DNA from: JBAPUB01 sp049282455
Lineage (GTDB): Bacteria > Actinomycetota > Actinomycetes > JAHEKZ01
Length of the DNA stretch: 8,663 nt
Direction: 5' to 3'
NCBI GenBank assembly: GCA_049282455.1
Contig: JBAPUB010000005.1
Span: 1 to 8,663, forward strand
Shown here in pieces: positions 1-6,097 of this stretch. Position numbers and translations under genes: made by a program. Numbering within the stretch: position 1 is the stretch's first letter; the number at the start of each line of letters is the position of its first letter. Below the pieces are notes generated by a model that ran no database searches, had not been told where the DNA came from, and saw nothing but the letters and a program-made list of their open reading frames with translations.

Positions 1-1065
1 GAGCAGCACGGGCGCGTGATCGAGGCGGCAGTGGCCAAGAACGTCAGCGAGACCACCTTGCGCAACCAGCTCTGGGTTGCCCGCGAGGTGACTGGGCGGC
101 TGGACCGGACCGGAACCTCGCTGCGCGAGGGGCGCATCTCGTACTGGCACGCCCGGGCCATGGTCGAGTCCGTGGCCGGCCTGACCGACGAACAGGCGAG
201 CGAGGTCGAGCATCGCGCGCTGGCACGTTCCGACAGTCGACCGGTCTCGCAGTTCCGTCGGCTTTGCCGCAACGCTGTGCTCGCCGTCGACGCCGAGGCC
301 GCGCGACGCCGACATCGTGAGGCCGTCAATGACCGGTCGGTGTCCTGGTGGGCCAGCGACGACGGTATGGCCGTGATGCAGGTGGTGGCGTCAGCCGTCG
401 ACATCCAGGCCATGCACGGGGCCCTGACCCTGCTGGCCGGGCCTCGTGAGTCCGACGACCCGCGCACCCTCGGAGCCCGACGTGTCGATGCACTGCTCGG
501 TCTGTGCCTGGCCGCAGTAGCGCCTGACGACGACCTCGACGCGGTGGCCGTCCGGCGCGCGCGAGCCGGGCGCGTTCCGGTTTCGGCTCACATCGTGATC
601 GATCTGGCGACCCTGCTCGGCCTTGCTGACAACCCTGCACAGCTGCGGGGGTACGGAACCATCCCCGCAGGGCTGGCCCGCGACTGGCTGACCGATGCGA
701 CCACCTGGCGGCGCCTGGTCACCGACCCGGTCCAGGGGCACCTGCTCGACTACGGCCCGGCCGTACGCTTCGCGCCCGACACCCTTCGCCGATTCGTGCA
801 GGCTCGGGACCAGACGTGCACGTTCCCCCGGTGTCGACGCCCCGCCGAAAACACCGAGGTCGACCACCACCCCCCGTGGCAGCCCGACCGGTCGGGAGGC
901 CGCACCTCGGCCATGGACACCGCTTCGCTGTGCCCTCGACATCACCACCTACGCACCCACGCGAACTGGGACCTGCTCGAACGAAGAGACGGTGACTCAC
1001 TGTGGCGAAGTCCCAACGGTCGGACGTACCGCGTGCCTGCGCCTTCGGTCCTCGACCCGGTCTGA
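1..1065 (+). CDS. DUF222 / HNH endonuclease domain protein (13E12 repeat type), 5' end outside window
   Basis: The frame is open from the first base, so the true start lies upstream; 354 residues are in the window. A GTG at 16 is only an internal candidate. The N-terminal two thirds is the Ala/Arg-rich helical DUF222 region. The C-terminal part has an HNH nuclease motif: CTFPRC (about residues 273-278), then EVDHHPPW and LCPRHHHLRTHANW, giving paired Cys, the D-H-H of the first strand and the terminal H-x3-H region. The family (13E12 repeat proteins) is actinobacteria-specific and often multicopy. Nuclease activity is predicted from the HNH fold, and the biological role is unknown. The downstream hydrolase starts 34 bp after the stop on the same strand. 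The family call is confident; whether it is mobile or immune-related cannot be told here. Confidence 0.88.
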   Translation, partial: EQHGRVIEAAVAKNVSETTLRNQLWVAREVTGRLDRTGTSLREGRISYWHARAMVESVAGLTDEQASEVEHRALARSDSRPVSQFRRLCRNAVLAVDAEAARRRHREAVNDRSVSWWASDDGMAVMQVVASAVDIQAMHGALTLLAGPRESDDPRTLGARRVDALLGLCLAAVAPDDDLDAVAVRRARAGRVPVSAHIVIDLATLLGLADNPAQLRGYGTIPAGLARDWLTDATTWRRLVTDPVQGHLLDYGPAVRFAPDTLRRFVQARDQTCTFPRCRRPAENTEVDHHPPWQPDRSGGRTSAMDTASLCPRHHHLRTHANWDLLERRDGDSLWRSPNGRTYRVPAPSVLDPV

Positions 1066-1093
1066 CCCCCGACCACGGCGGACCGTCTAGCGT
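1062..1093 (+). promoter_or_regulatory. possible leaderless promoter of the SGNH hydrolase gene
   Basis: TAGCGT at 1088-1093 fits the actinobacterial -10 pattern TANNNT and ends 6 bp before the GTG at 1100, which would place +1 on or next to the start codon. CTGACC at 1062-1067 could be a -35 element, but the 20-bp spacer is long. No good Shine-Dalgarno sequence lies at normal distance from the GTG, which fits a leaderless transcript. Read-through from the HNH gene remains possible. Confidence 0.3.
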
Positions 1094-1099
1094 GGTCTT

Positions 1100-1927
1100 G
1101 TGGTCGCACCGGTTCCGTGGACGTCCTTCTTCGCCTTGGGTGACTCGTTCACCGAGGGGATGAGTGACGAGCTGCGGCCTGACGGTCGCTACCGCGGATG
1201 GGCTGACCGTGTCGCCGAGACGATGGCGGCATCGAACCCGTCCATGCGCTACGCGAACCTCGCGGTGCGCGGCAAGCTCATCGACCAGGTCGTCGTCGAA
1301 CAGCTGATTCCTGCACTCGACATGCTCGACGAGCCCAAAGCCACCCTGGTCTCGTTCCACGGCGGGCCCAACGACGCACTACGGCCGCGTGTCGACCTGT
1401 CGGACCTGGCCAACCGGTACGAGCGCGCCGTCCGCCTCCTCACAAACAGTGGCGTGACGGTGATGCTGTTCACGGTGATCGAGCGAGCTGGCGGCACTGG
1501 CCGCACCGCGGACCGTCTGGCGCGACGGTTCGCCACCTTCAACGACTCGATCCGGGCGACAGCGCGCCACCATGAGGCAAGGTTGGTCGACCAGGCGGCT
1601 CTGCCCGCCCTGAACGACCGGCGAATGTGGAACGACGACCGGCTGCACCTCGCGCCCGAAGGGCACCGTCGGGTTGCCGCCCTTGCCTGGCACGTCCTGA
1701 GCGGCGCGGAGTCACCGGACGCCGGAAGCGACGAGGCGTGGTGGACCCAGCCACTCCCGCCCCGAACGCAGCTGTCCCGCCGACAGGCGGTGGCCGAGGA
1801 CTCCCGTTGGGTGCGAAGCCACCTGGCTCCCTGGGTCGGACGTCGGCTACGTGGCGTGTCGAGCGGCGACGGCGTCGAGGCGAAGGACACAGCCCCGCAC
1901 CCAGTGGCTACTGCGCCGCAGCCTTGA
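1100..1927 (+). CDS. SGNH/GDSL-family hydrolase (lysophospholipase L1-like esterase)
   Basis: This 275-residue protein has the SGNH blocks in order: FFALGDSFTEGM with nucleophile Ser16, a block II Gly in VRGK (G58), block III GGPND (N91), and block V DDRLH with the Asp180-x2-His183 pair. Family members hydrolyse ester or thioester bonds of lipids, acylated sugars or small esters; the substrate cannot be read here. No signal peptide or membrane segment is visible, so it is probably cytoplasmic. About 90 residues follow the catalytic His and look partly disordered and polar (RRQ, KDTAPHP), longer than a minimal SGNH domain. GTG at 1100 is the only sensible start because the motif begins ten residues later. 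The last 20 bp overlap the 3' end of the opposite-strand META lipoprotein gene. Confidence 0.9.
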   Translation: MVAPVPWTSFFALGDSFTEGMSDELRPDGRYRGWADRVAETMAASNPSMRYANLAVRGKLIDQVVVEQLIPALDMLDEPKATLVSFHGGPNDALRPRVDLSDLANRYERAVRLLTNSGVTVMLFTVIERAGGTGRTADRLARRFATFNDSIRATARHHEARLVDQAALPALNDRRMWNDDRLHLAPEGHRRVAALAWHVLSGAESPDAGSDEAWWTQPLPPRTQLSRRQAVAEDSRWVRSHLAPWVGRRLRGVSSGDGVEAKDTAPHPVATAPQP

Positions 1928-2732
1928 GCACCAAACCGGCCCCACCTCGGCTCAGCGTCAGCGTGCCGCCGTCGATCACGTAGTCGATGCTCCCGTCATG
2001 GACTACGTCGAGCATCGACTTCTCGACGCTGCCCCGCGGCCCGAGGCAGGCCATCAGAGTCATGGACAGTCCGGTCACGGTGATGCTGCTCGGGTCAGCT
2101 GAGTAGTCACCGCCGATGCTGTTGCAACCGGCATCGACGCCGACCCGACCAGAAGCGTCGAAGACAACCGTGGCGTGCACTCCGCGAGGGATGCTGGAGA
2201 CCGCTCCCGTCGCCGTGCTCCCGGTGACGATCCCGTCGAGCTTCCAGGTCGTGCCGACCAACGGCACGTCAGCCGCCGGTTGTTCTTCGCCGTACTGGAC
2301 CGAGTCGGTGGCGTTGGCCAGGGTCAGCGCCGAGCCGTCGAGCGTGATCGCTGGCCCCGAGGTGAGGAACCGCGCGTACCAGTCCTCCTGTTTCATCAGT
2401 GGTGACGTGCACGCCATCTCGGTCTGTGCCAGGCCTCCGTCGACCACCAGGGCACCATCGACGAGCGAGACGGTTCCGCTCATCTGGTTGCAGCCCGCGC
2501 TCGCCGCCATCTGGTTGCCGGTGAAGCTGATGCTCAGCGCCGAACCCTGGACAGCGGTGAACGGCTGGTCGTCGCGGGTCCCTCCGGCCGCTGTGAACGC
2601 GTGCCCGGAGAGCTGGTCAATGGTCACAGCACCGTCGGCTGGAGGCGTGTCACCTCCCCGTCCGCACGCTGTCAGGGCCAGGCAGAGACCGACTATCGCC
2701 GCCGCAGTCTTCGCCCTTTGCCTCACGCCCAT
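1908..2732 (-). CDS. lipoprotein with two META (HslJ-like) domains
   Basis: The product has 274 residues from the ATG at 2732. A TTG at 2750 would add six residues, with GGACGGAA about 6 bp further upstream; neither start has an ideal ribosome binding site. A short basic N-terminus (RQRAK), a hydrophobic stretch and the lipobox LTAC (Cys23) mark a type II signal peptide, so the mature protein should be lipid-anchored outside the membrane. Domain 1 (about 41-143) and domain 2 (about 158-272) are META domains, each with an AGCN motif and a second Cys in MAC (for example C81 and C108 in domain 1), so each probably carries one disulfide. META proteins are small beta-rich envelope or stress-associated proteins of unclear biochemical function. 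The gene diverges from the Rieske operon and converges, with a 20-bp overlap, on the SGNH gene. Confidence 0.9.
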   Translation of the reverse strand: MGVRQRAKTAAAIVGLCLALTACGRGGDTPPADGAVTIDQLSGHAFTAAGGTRDDQPFTAVQGSALSISFTGNQMAASAGCNQMSGTVSLVDGALVVDGGLAQTEMACTSPLMKQEDWYARFLTSGPAITLDGSALTLANATDSVQYGEEQPAADVPLVGTTWKLDGIVTGSTATGAVSSIPRGVHATVVFDASGRVGVDAGCNSIGGDYSADPSSITVTGLSMTLMACLGPRGSVEKSMLDVVHDGSIDYVIDGGTLTLSRGGAGLVLKAAAQ

Positions 2733-2828
2733 GGGACGACGCTGCCACAACCGCGGTTCCGTCCACCGAGTCGAGCAACCGTGCCTTCGGCCTGTACGAG
2801 CGCACCCTGCCGGGGTACCGTACGTCCA

Positions 2829-2852
2829 CTGACTGACTGATCAGTCGGTCAG
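2829..2852. promoter_or_regulatory. 24-bp palindrome, probable TetR-type operator of the Rieske-GcvT operon
   Basis: The sequence is a 12+12 bp inverted repeat centred on TGATCA with one mismatched pair; the inner 12 bp GACTGATCAGTC are perfect. Each half contains two CTGA/GACT-like units, as in operators bound by TetR-family repressor dimers. It sits 37 bp before the ATG at 2890 and about 96 bp from the divergent lipoprotein start. A weak TANNNT candidate (TACCGT, 2816-2821) lies just upstream, which would put the palindrome over the transcription start, a repressor position. No regulator gene is in the window. The palindrome is seen directly; the TetR assignment is inference. Confidence 0.6.
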
Positions 2853-2889
2853 AACCGGAACTCTCGCCGGCCACGGCCACGGAGGAACC

Positions 2890-3993
2890 ATGAGCACCAC
2901 AGCACGACACACGCTGACCGCAACGGACTACTACAGCGACGACGCCTACGCGCTGGAGCAGGAGCAGATCTGGTTCCGGCAGTGGGTGTACGCCGGTCGC
3001 AGCGAGCAGGCCGGCGCTACCGGCGACTTCTTCACCGTCGTTGTTGCGGGCGAGAGCATCTTGGTGACCCGCAACGGCGAAGGGAAGCTGCGTGGCTTCT
3101 ACAACGTGTGCCGTCACCGCGGCTCCGTTCTGTGCGAGGACGACCGTGGAACGACGAAGGCGGTCTTCCAGTGCCCGTACCACGCGTGGTGCTACGACCT
3201 CGACGGAGGTCTGGTGGCCACGCCCCGGGTCGGCGCCGACGAGGTCGACCGTTCATCGCTGTCGCTGCGCCAGGTACATGTCGACGAGTGGCAGGGCTTC
3301 GTCTTCGTCAACCTCGACCGCGAACCCCCGCTCGCACTTCGCGAGTCACTGGACTCGCACTACGACTCCCCCCTCCACTTCGAGATCCACGACCTCGAGC
3401 GGCTGAAGACCGTTCACCGCACCGAGAGTGTCGTTGCGGCCAACTGGAAGACCTTGATCGAGAACTACAACGAGTGCCTCCACTGCCCGATCGTGCACCC
3501 CGAGCTGGTCGCGGTCGTGCCCGCCTACAAGAAGGGCGTCGTCTTCGAGGCGGGTCGGTCCGACGGCGGCGTGGCCCTGACGACCGGTGGCACCAGCTAC
3601 TCCGACGACCAGCGCTCGCGGCGGGCCGTCCTCCCCAACATGACCGAGGAACAGACCCACTCGATCTTCGGATGCCAGGTGTTCCCGAACATGTTCCTCG
3701 ACATCGCCGGCAGCAACGTGGTGGCCACGCGGCTTGTCCCCGAGGGACCACTGCAGACACGAGTACACACCGAGTACCTGTTCCTGCCCGAGGACATCGC
3801 AGCCGACGACTTCGACCCAACACCCGTTGTCGAGTTCTGCGAGCTGGTCGCGGGACAGGACTACGCCGTCTCCGAGAAGGTTCAGCGGGGAGTCCAGTCT
3901 CGGGGGTTCGACCACGGCGTGTACCCGGTCAAGGACGACTACGTGTTCCAGTTCAACGAGTACTACCGGAAGGTGCGCGGACTCAGTGAGTAG
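2890..3993 (+). CDS. Rieske [2Fe-2S] non-heme iron oxygenase, alpha subunit (quaternary-amine oxygenase-like)
   Basis: This protein has 367 residues. Start ATG at 2890 follows a strong GGAGGA site (2881-2886). The Rieske cluster ligands are C74-x-H76 (CRHRG) and C95-x2-H98 (CPYHAW). The C-terminal catalytic domain holds the mononuclear iron motif E195-x2-H198-x4-H203 inside ENYNECLHCPIVHPEL; Asp324 (GQDY) is the likely third ligand. In most family members the residue two before the first His is a bridging Asp, whereas Glu is known from carnitine oxygenase CntA, and the motif also resembles glycine betaine oxygenase GbcA. This points to oxidation of an N-methylated or quaternary amine with O2, probably demethylation or C-N cleavage, in the cytoplasm. 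It needs a separate reductase, which is not in the window. It is the first gene of an operon with the GcvT-like gene, under the palindrome at 2829. The exact substrate is unknown; a phenolic methyl ether is an alternative. Confidence 0.93.
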   Translation: MSTTARHTLTATDYYSDDAYALEQEQIWFRQWVYAGRSEQAGATGDFFTVVVAGESILVTRNGEGKLRGFYNVCRHRGSVLCEDDRGTTKAVFQCPYHAWCYDLDGGLVATPRVGADEVDRSSLSLRQVHVDEWQGFVFVNLDREPPLALRESLDSHYDSPLHFEIHDLERLKTVHRTESVVAANWKTLIENYNECLHCPIVHPELVAVVPAYKKGVVFEAGRSDGGVALTTGGTSYSDDQRSRRAVLPNMTEEQTHSIFGCQVFPNMFLDIAGSNVVATRLVPEGPLQTRVHTEYLFLPEDIAADDFDPTPVVEFCELVAGQDYAVSEKVQRGVQSRGFDHGVYPVKDDYVFQFNEYYRKVRGLSE

Positions 3994-5089
3994 CGGCGAG
4001 CAGCTTCGGTCGGCCCTCTACGAGGTGCAGGCGCGGCAAGGGGCAACGTTCGAGGACTTCGACGGCGCCATCTGGACCATGGACCTCGGCGACACTCCTG
4101 GCGAGTACGAGGCCATCCGCACGGGTGGAGCCATGTGGGACGTCTACGCCTTGGTGAAGTGGACCGTTGAGGGGTCCGACGCCGCGAGGGCACTCCAGAG
4201 GGTGTTCACCAACGACGTGGGATCGATGTCCGACGGACAGGTCCGGTACGGAGGGTTCACCGACGCCGAGGGCAACCTCCTCGACGAAGGCACGGTCTAC
4301 CGCCGCGGGGCTGGCCACTACTACGCCTTCACCAACACCGACAGCTTCGGCGCGCACCTTGCGGAGCACTCGGCTGGCCTCGACGTGGTCGCGACCAACG
4401 AAACGGCGCAGATGCCGCTGATCTCGGTCCAGGGCCCGCGGTCGCGCGAGGTGCTGCAGGGACTCACCGGCACCGACCTGTCGAGCCTGCGCTACTTCCG
4501 GTTCCTCACCGAGCGGGTCGAGGTTGCCGGCATCCCGGTGCTGCTGTCACGGACTGGCTTCTCCGGTGAGCTGGGCTTCGAGATGATCCCCGATCGCGAG
4601 AATGCCGAGCCCCTGTGGCTCGCACTGGCCGAGGTCGGCGTCACACCCATCGGCTTCCACGCCGTGGAGATGGCACGCGTCGAGGCCGGACTCATCGTCT
4701 TCGGCTACGACTACGAACCCGGGACCCGCTCGCCGTTCGACGTCGGGCTGGACGCCGTGGTCGCACTCGGGGCGGACGCCGACTTCCTGGGTCGTGATGC
4801 ACTCGCTGCCGTGGCGGCGGCTCCTCCGAACCGGTTCAAGACCCTGCGCATCGACTCGCCTGACGCTCCTGAGTACGGAAGCGACGTCACGCTCGACGGC
4901 GAGGTCGTGGGAACGCTCACCAGCCCGTCGGTGAGCCCACGGCTGGGCACGATCGGCCTGGCTGTCCTGCGCAGCGACGTGGCAGCGAACGGGAACACAC
5001 TCGCCGTCTCGGTCGGCGGCACAACGGTCACCGCGGTCGTCGACGAGCTGTCTCTGTACGACCCGCAGAAACGTCGCCCACGGAGCTGA
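3986..5089 (+). CDS. GcvT-like aminomethyltransferase family protein (folate-dependent, T-protein fold)
   Basis: The product has 367 residues, the usual T-protein length. GTG at 3986 overlaps the oxygenase stop by 8 bp, so translation is probably coupled; GGAAGG (3968-3973) is a rather distant ribosome binding site. The frame is open further upstream, but that part is antisense-like code inside the oxygenase. The GCV_T domain has WDVYALVKWTVEGSDA, FTNDV (about 75-78), NLLDEGTVYR (Asp100 at the position of the conserved folate-site Asp), RTGFSGELGFE (189-199) and RVEAG (241-245). The GCV_T_C barrel covers about 280-365. The canonical S-H-M after the FDV-like motif is replaced by Y-A-L and the usual D-D by D100-E101, so it is probably not the housekeeping glycine cleavage T-protein, and no gcvH or gcvP is nearby. 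Relatives include DmdA, LigM and the folate domains of dimethylglycine or sarcosine dehydrogenases. A role taking a C1 unit onto tetrahydrofolate after the Rieske step is inference. Confidence 0.9.
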   Translation: MSSGEQLRSALYEVQARQGATFEDFDGAIWTMDLGDTPGEYEAIRTGGAMWDVYALVKWTVEGSDAARALQRVFTNDVGSMSDGQVRYGGFTDAEGNLLDEGTVYRRGAGHYYAFTNTDSFGAHLAEHSAGLDVVATNETAQMPLISVQGPRSREVLQGLTGTDLSSLRYFRFLTERVEVAGIPVLLSRTGFSGELGFEMIPDRENAEPLWLALAEVGVTPIGFHAVEMARVEAGLIVFGYDYEPGTRSPFDVGLDAVVALGADADFLGRDALAAVAAAPPNRFKTLRIDSPDAPEYGSDVTLDGEVVGTLTSPSVSPRLGTIGLAVLRSDVAANGNTLAVSVGGTTVTAVVDELSLYDPQKRRPRS

Positions 5090-5092
5090 CCC

Positions 5093-5692
5093 TCACACCC
5101 GCTCGCGCCGCTGCGCGGCGAGTGCGGACCACACGACGACGGCGGGCCAGACCGACTGTGCGGCTGCTGCAACACGCTCCGCTCGCCCGACGTCGGGACC
5201 TCCCACGACCGACGTCACGAAGAACCAGGCCACCAACGTGATCAGCGCCGCCGATGCCAACCGCGCGACCGTCGTTCGCAGACCCCAGCAGACCTCTGAC
5301 CCGGAGCGGTCGGCGAACGCCGGCCAGGCCGCGAGGGACACGAACGCCGTCGTGGCGAACACCGCGTGTGTGATCGAGCGGCTGCTGTCTGCGGGGAGCG
5401 GGGCCAAAGCAACTCCCACCGTGGCCAGACCCCCTGCCGCAAGAACCCATCGGCCGGGGCGTCGACCCGGACGCAGGGCAGCCGCTGTGACCATGTGGCA
5501 CAAGCCCACGCCGAGAAGCGCGCCCGTCATCAGCCAACGGTCGTCAGCGCCATGGGCTGCAAGAGCACTGATCGTGCCGGTCACGGAGTCGAACGGCGGC
5601 TCCTGCCGCGAGGCCGCCACCGACCAGCCGCCGACCAGGAGCACCGGCGCAGCCACTGACGACGCGCCACCCCACCACGCGACGCTCGTCAT
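5093..5692 (-). CDS. DUF998 family integral membrane protein
   Basis: The product has 199 residues from the ATG at 5692, preceded by GGAAGG at good distance (complement of about 5700-5706). The frame stays open to 5827, but the upstream part (FVHK, FVHN) merely translates the repeat array and lacks a better start. Six hydrophobic segments are visible at about 5-27, 52-72, 81-99, 107-125, 143-165 and 176-193. The loop and helix VTGTISALAAHGADDRWLM, followed by a Gly-rich helix, matches the DUF998 pattern. The family is membrane-bound, common in actinobacteria and of unknown function. The stop lies only 3 bp from the stop of the convergent GcvT-like gene. There is no visible link to that operon. 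Confidence 0.85.
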   Translation of the reverse strand: MTSVAWWGGASSVAAPVLLVGGWSVAASRQEPPFDSVTGTISALAAHGADDRWLMTGALLGVGLCHMVTAAALRPGRRPGRWVLAAGGLATVGVALAPLPADSSRSITHAVFATTAFVSLAAWPAFADRSGSEVCWGLRTTVARLASAALITLVAWFFVTSVVGGPDVGRAERVAAAAQSVWPAVVVWSALAAQRRERV

Positions 5693-5720
5693 CGGGCCAC
5701 CTTCCCATGCCGGGCCGACT

Positions 5721-5747
5721 CTTCGTCCACACCGGTTGTGGACGAAG
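5721..5747. repeat. inverted repeat, 11-bp perfect arms
   Basis: CTTCGTCCACA (5721-5731) and TGTGGACGAAG (5737-5747) are perfect inverse complements around a 5-nt centre. Each arm contains TCGTCCACA, one base from the high-GC actinobacterial DnaA box TTGTCCACA. The repeat lies 29 bp before the DUF998 start codon, so it could also be an operator or a 5' leader hairpin of that gene. Confidence 0.75.
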
Positions 5748-5802
5748 CTGGGGATGCGCTGGGGACGCACGCGGGGCGCTTTGTGGACGAACCTGTGGGC
5801 GC
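5737..5802. repeat. DnaA-box-like 9-mer array at 11-12 bp steps
   Basis: TGTGGACGA occurs at 5737 and 5782. Related 9-mers are TGGGGATGC (5749), TGGGGACGC (5760), GCGGGGCGC (5771, weak) and TGTGGGCGC (5794). Start-to-start steps are 12, 11, 11, 11 and 12 bp, about one helical turn, and the inverted copy at 5723-5731 adds a seventh site. The pattern resembles degenerate DnaA-box clusters of actinobacterial origins. The adjacent ACTCATAAAG (about 5807-5816) is the most AT-rich spot nearby. No dnaA, dnaN, rpmH or parAB lies in the window, so this is not the ordinary oriC locus. The repeat pattern is seen directly; binding by DnaA is inference. Confidence 0.5.
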
Positions 5803-5896
5803 ACAAACTCATAAAGATTGGTGGCACGAACCCCTTGCGGGAGCTGGAACCCAGCGGCTAGAACTCTCCTACGTCGCCGTGAGGCGCACCCGGCCG

Positions 5897-5935
5897 GAGG
5901 GCAACCTTCGACCACCAGGACCAGAGGGCAACTTC
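5897..5935 (+). repeat. direct repeat GAGGGCAAC(C)TTC, two copies 27 bp apart
   Basis: GAGGGCAACCTTC at 5897-5909 recurs as GAGGGCAACTTC at 5924-5935. Some insertion sequence families, for example IS21-like elements, carry multiple short subterminal repeats of this kind as transposase sites. That link is inference; the repeat itself is plain in the sequence. Confidence 0.5.
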
Positions 5936-5968
5936 AGGTCGGTGGCGGGAGAGCGAACCGGCGACTGG

Positions 5969-5984
5969 TCCGACCTCGGTCGGA
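5969..5984. repeat. short perfect inverted repeat
   Basis: TCCGACC (5969-5975) pairs with GGTCGGA (5978-5984) with only two bases between. The spacing suits a protein-binding palindrome better than an RNA hairpin. It ends 5 bp before the large hairpin at 5990. Confidence 0.5.
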
Positions 5985-5989
5985 ACGGG

Positions 5990-6024
5990 CGAGGCCCCTC
6001 CATCTCTTGGTTGGAGGGGCCTCG
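5990..6024. terminator. strong stem-loop, probable intrinsic terminator without U tract
   Basis: CGAGGCCCCTCCA (5990-6002) and TGGAGGGGCCTCG (6012-6024) form a perfect 13-bp GC-rich stem with a 9-nt loop. Neither side has a T-run, which is common among actinobacterial terminators. No intact gene on either strand ends directly before it, so it may have belonged to a lost upstream gene or element. Confidence 0.6.
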
Positions 6025-6097
6025 TCACATTCTCAGACACCGGGCGTGCGCGCTGCCGCACCGACGCGCCGGGAACTGCGGTAGGACTGAGGAGTGA

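Larger units (their letters stand above)
5814..6097. other. non-coding stretch, possible mobile-element scar
   Basis: No frame here has a convincing start, ribosome binding site or recognisable protein. The region holds the direct repeat at 5897-5935, a small palindrome at 5969-5984 and a strong hairpin at 5990-6024. It ends where the similarity of the downstream truncated SRPBCC gene begins. Short spaced repeats next to a gene lacking its 5' end are what an eroded insertion-sequence end would leave, but no transposase fragment was recognised. Confidence 0.35.

Noticed and set aside
391..948. 185-codon minus-strand frame inside the HNH gene
   Set aside because: It is antisense to the clear DUF222/HNH coding sequence and has no motif or ribosome binding site support.
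2116..2832. 238-codon open frame on the plus strand
   Set aside because: It lies opposite the META lipoprotein gene, whose signal peptide, lipobox and repeated AGCN motifs are clear. The plus-strand translation has no recognisable domain.
3734..3985. Upstream extension of the GcvT-like frame inside the Rieske gene
   Set aside because: The extension is Ser/Thr/Arg-rich off-frame translation of the oxygenase. Family similarity begins only after the GTG at 3986.
2982..3989. 335-codon Arg/Pro-rich frame overlapping the Rieske gene on the same strand
   Set aside because: Its composition is typical of a shifted reading of high-GC code, and the in-frame Rieske motifs show which frame is real.
5102..5122. 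GC-rich hairpin GCCGC-TGC-GCGGC at the end of the DUF998 gene, as a shared terminator
   Set aside because: It has a 5-bp core stem with a 3-nt loop, a bulged extension and no T-run, inside coding sequence. Such hairpins are frequent by chance at this GC content.
5721..5816. Chromosomal replication origin (oriC)
   Set aside because: The sites are degenerate and confined to under 100 bp, there is no long AT-rich unwinding region, and dnaA, dnaN and rpmH are absent. It is kept only as an orphan DnaA-box-like array.
5693..5827. N-terminal extension of the DUF998 protein to 5827
   Set aside because: The added residues (FVHK, FVHN) are translations of the TTTGTGGACG-type repeats, and the ATG at 5692 has a proper GGAAGG site.
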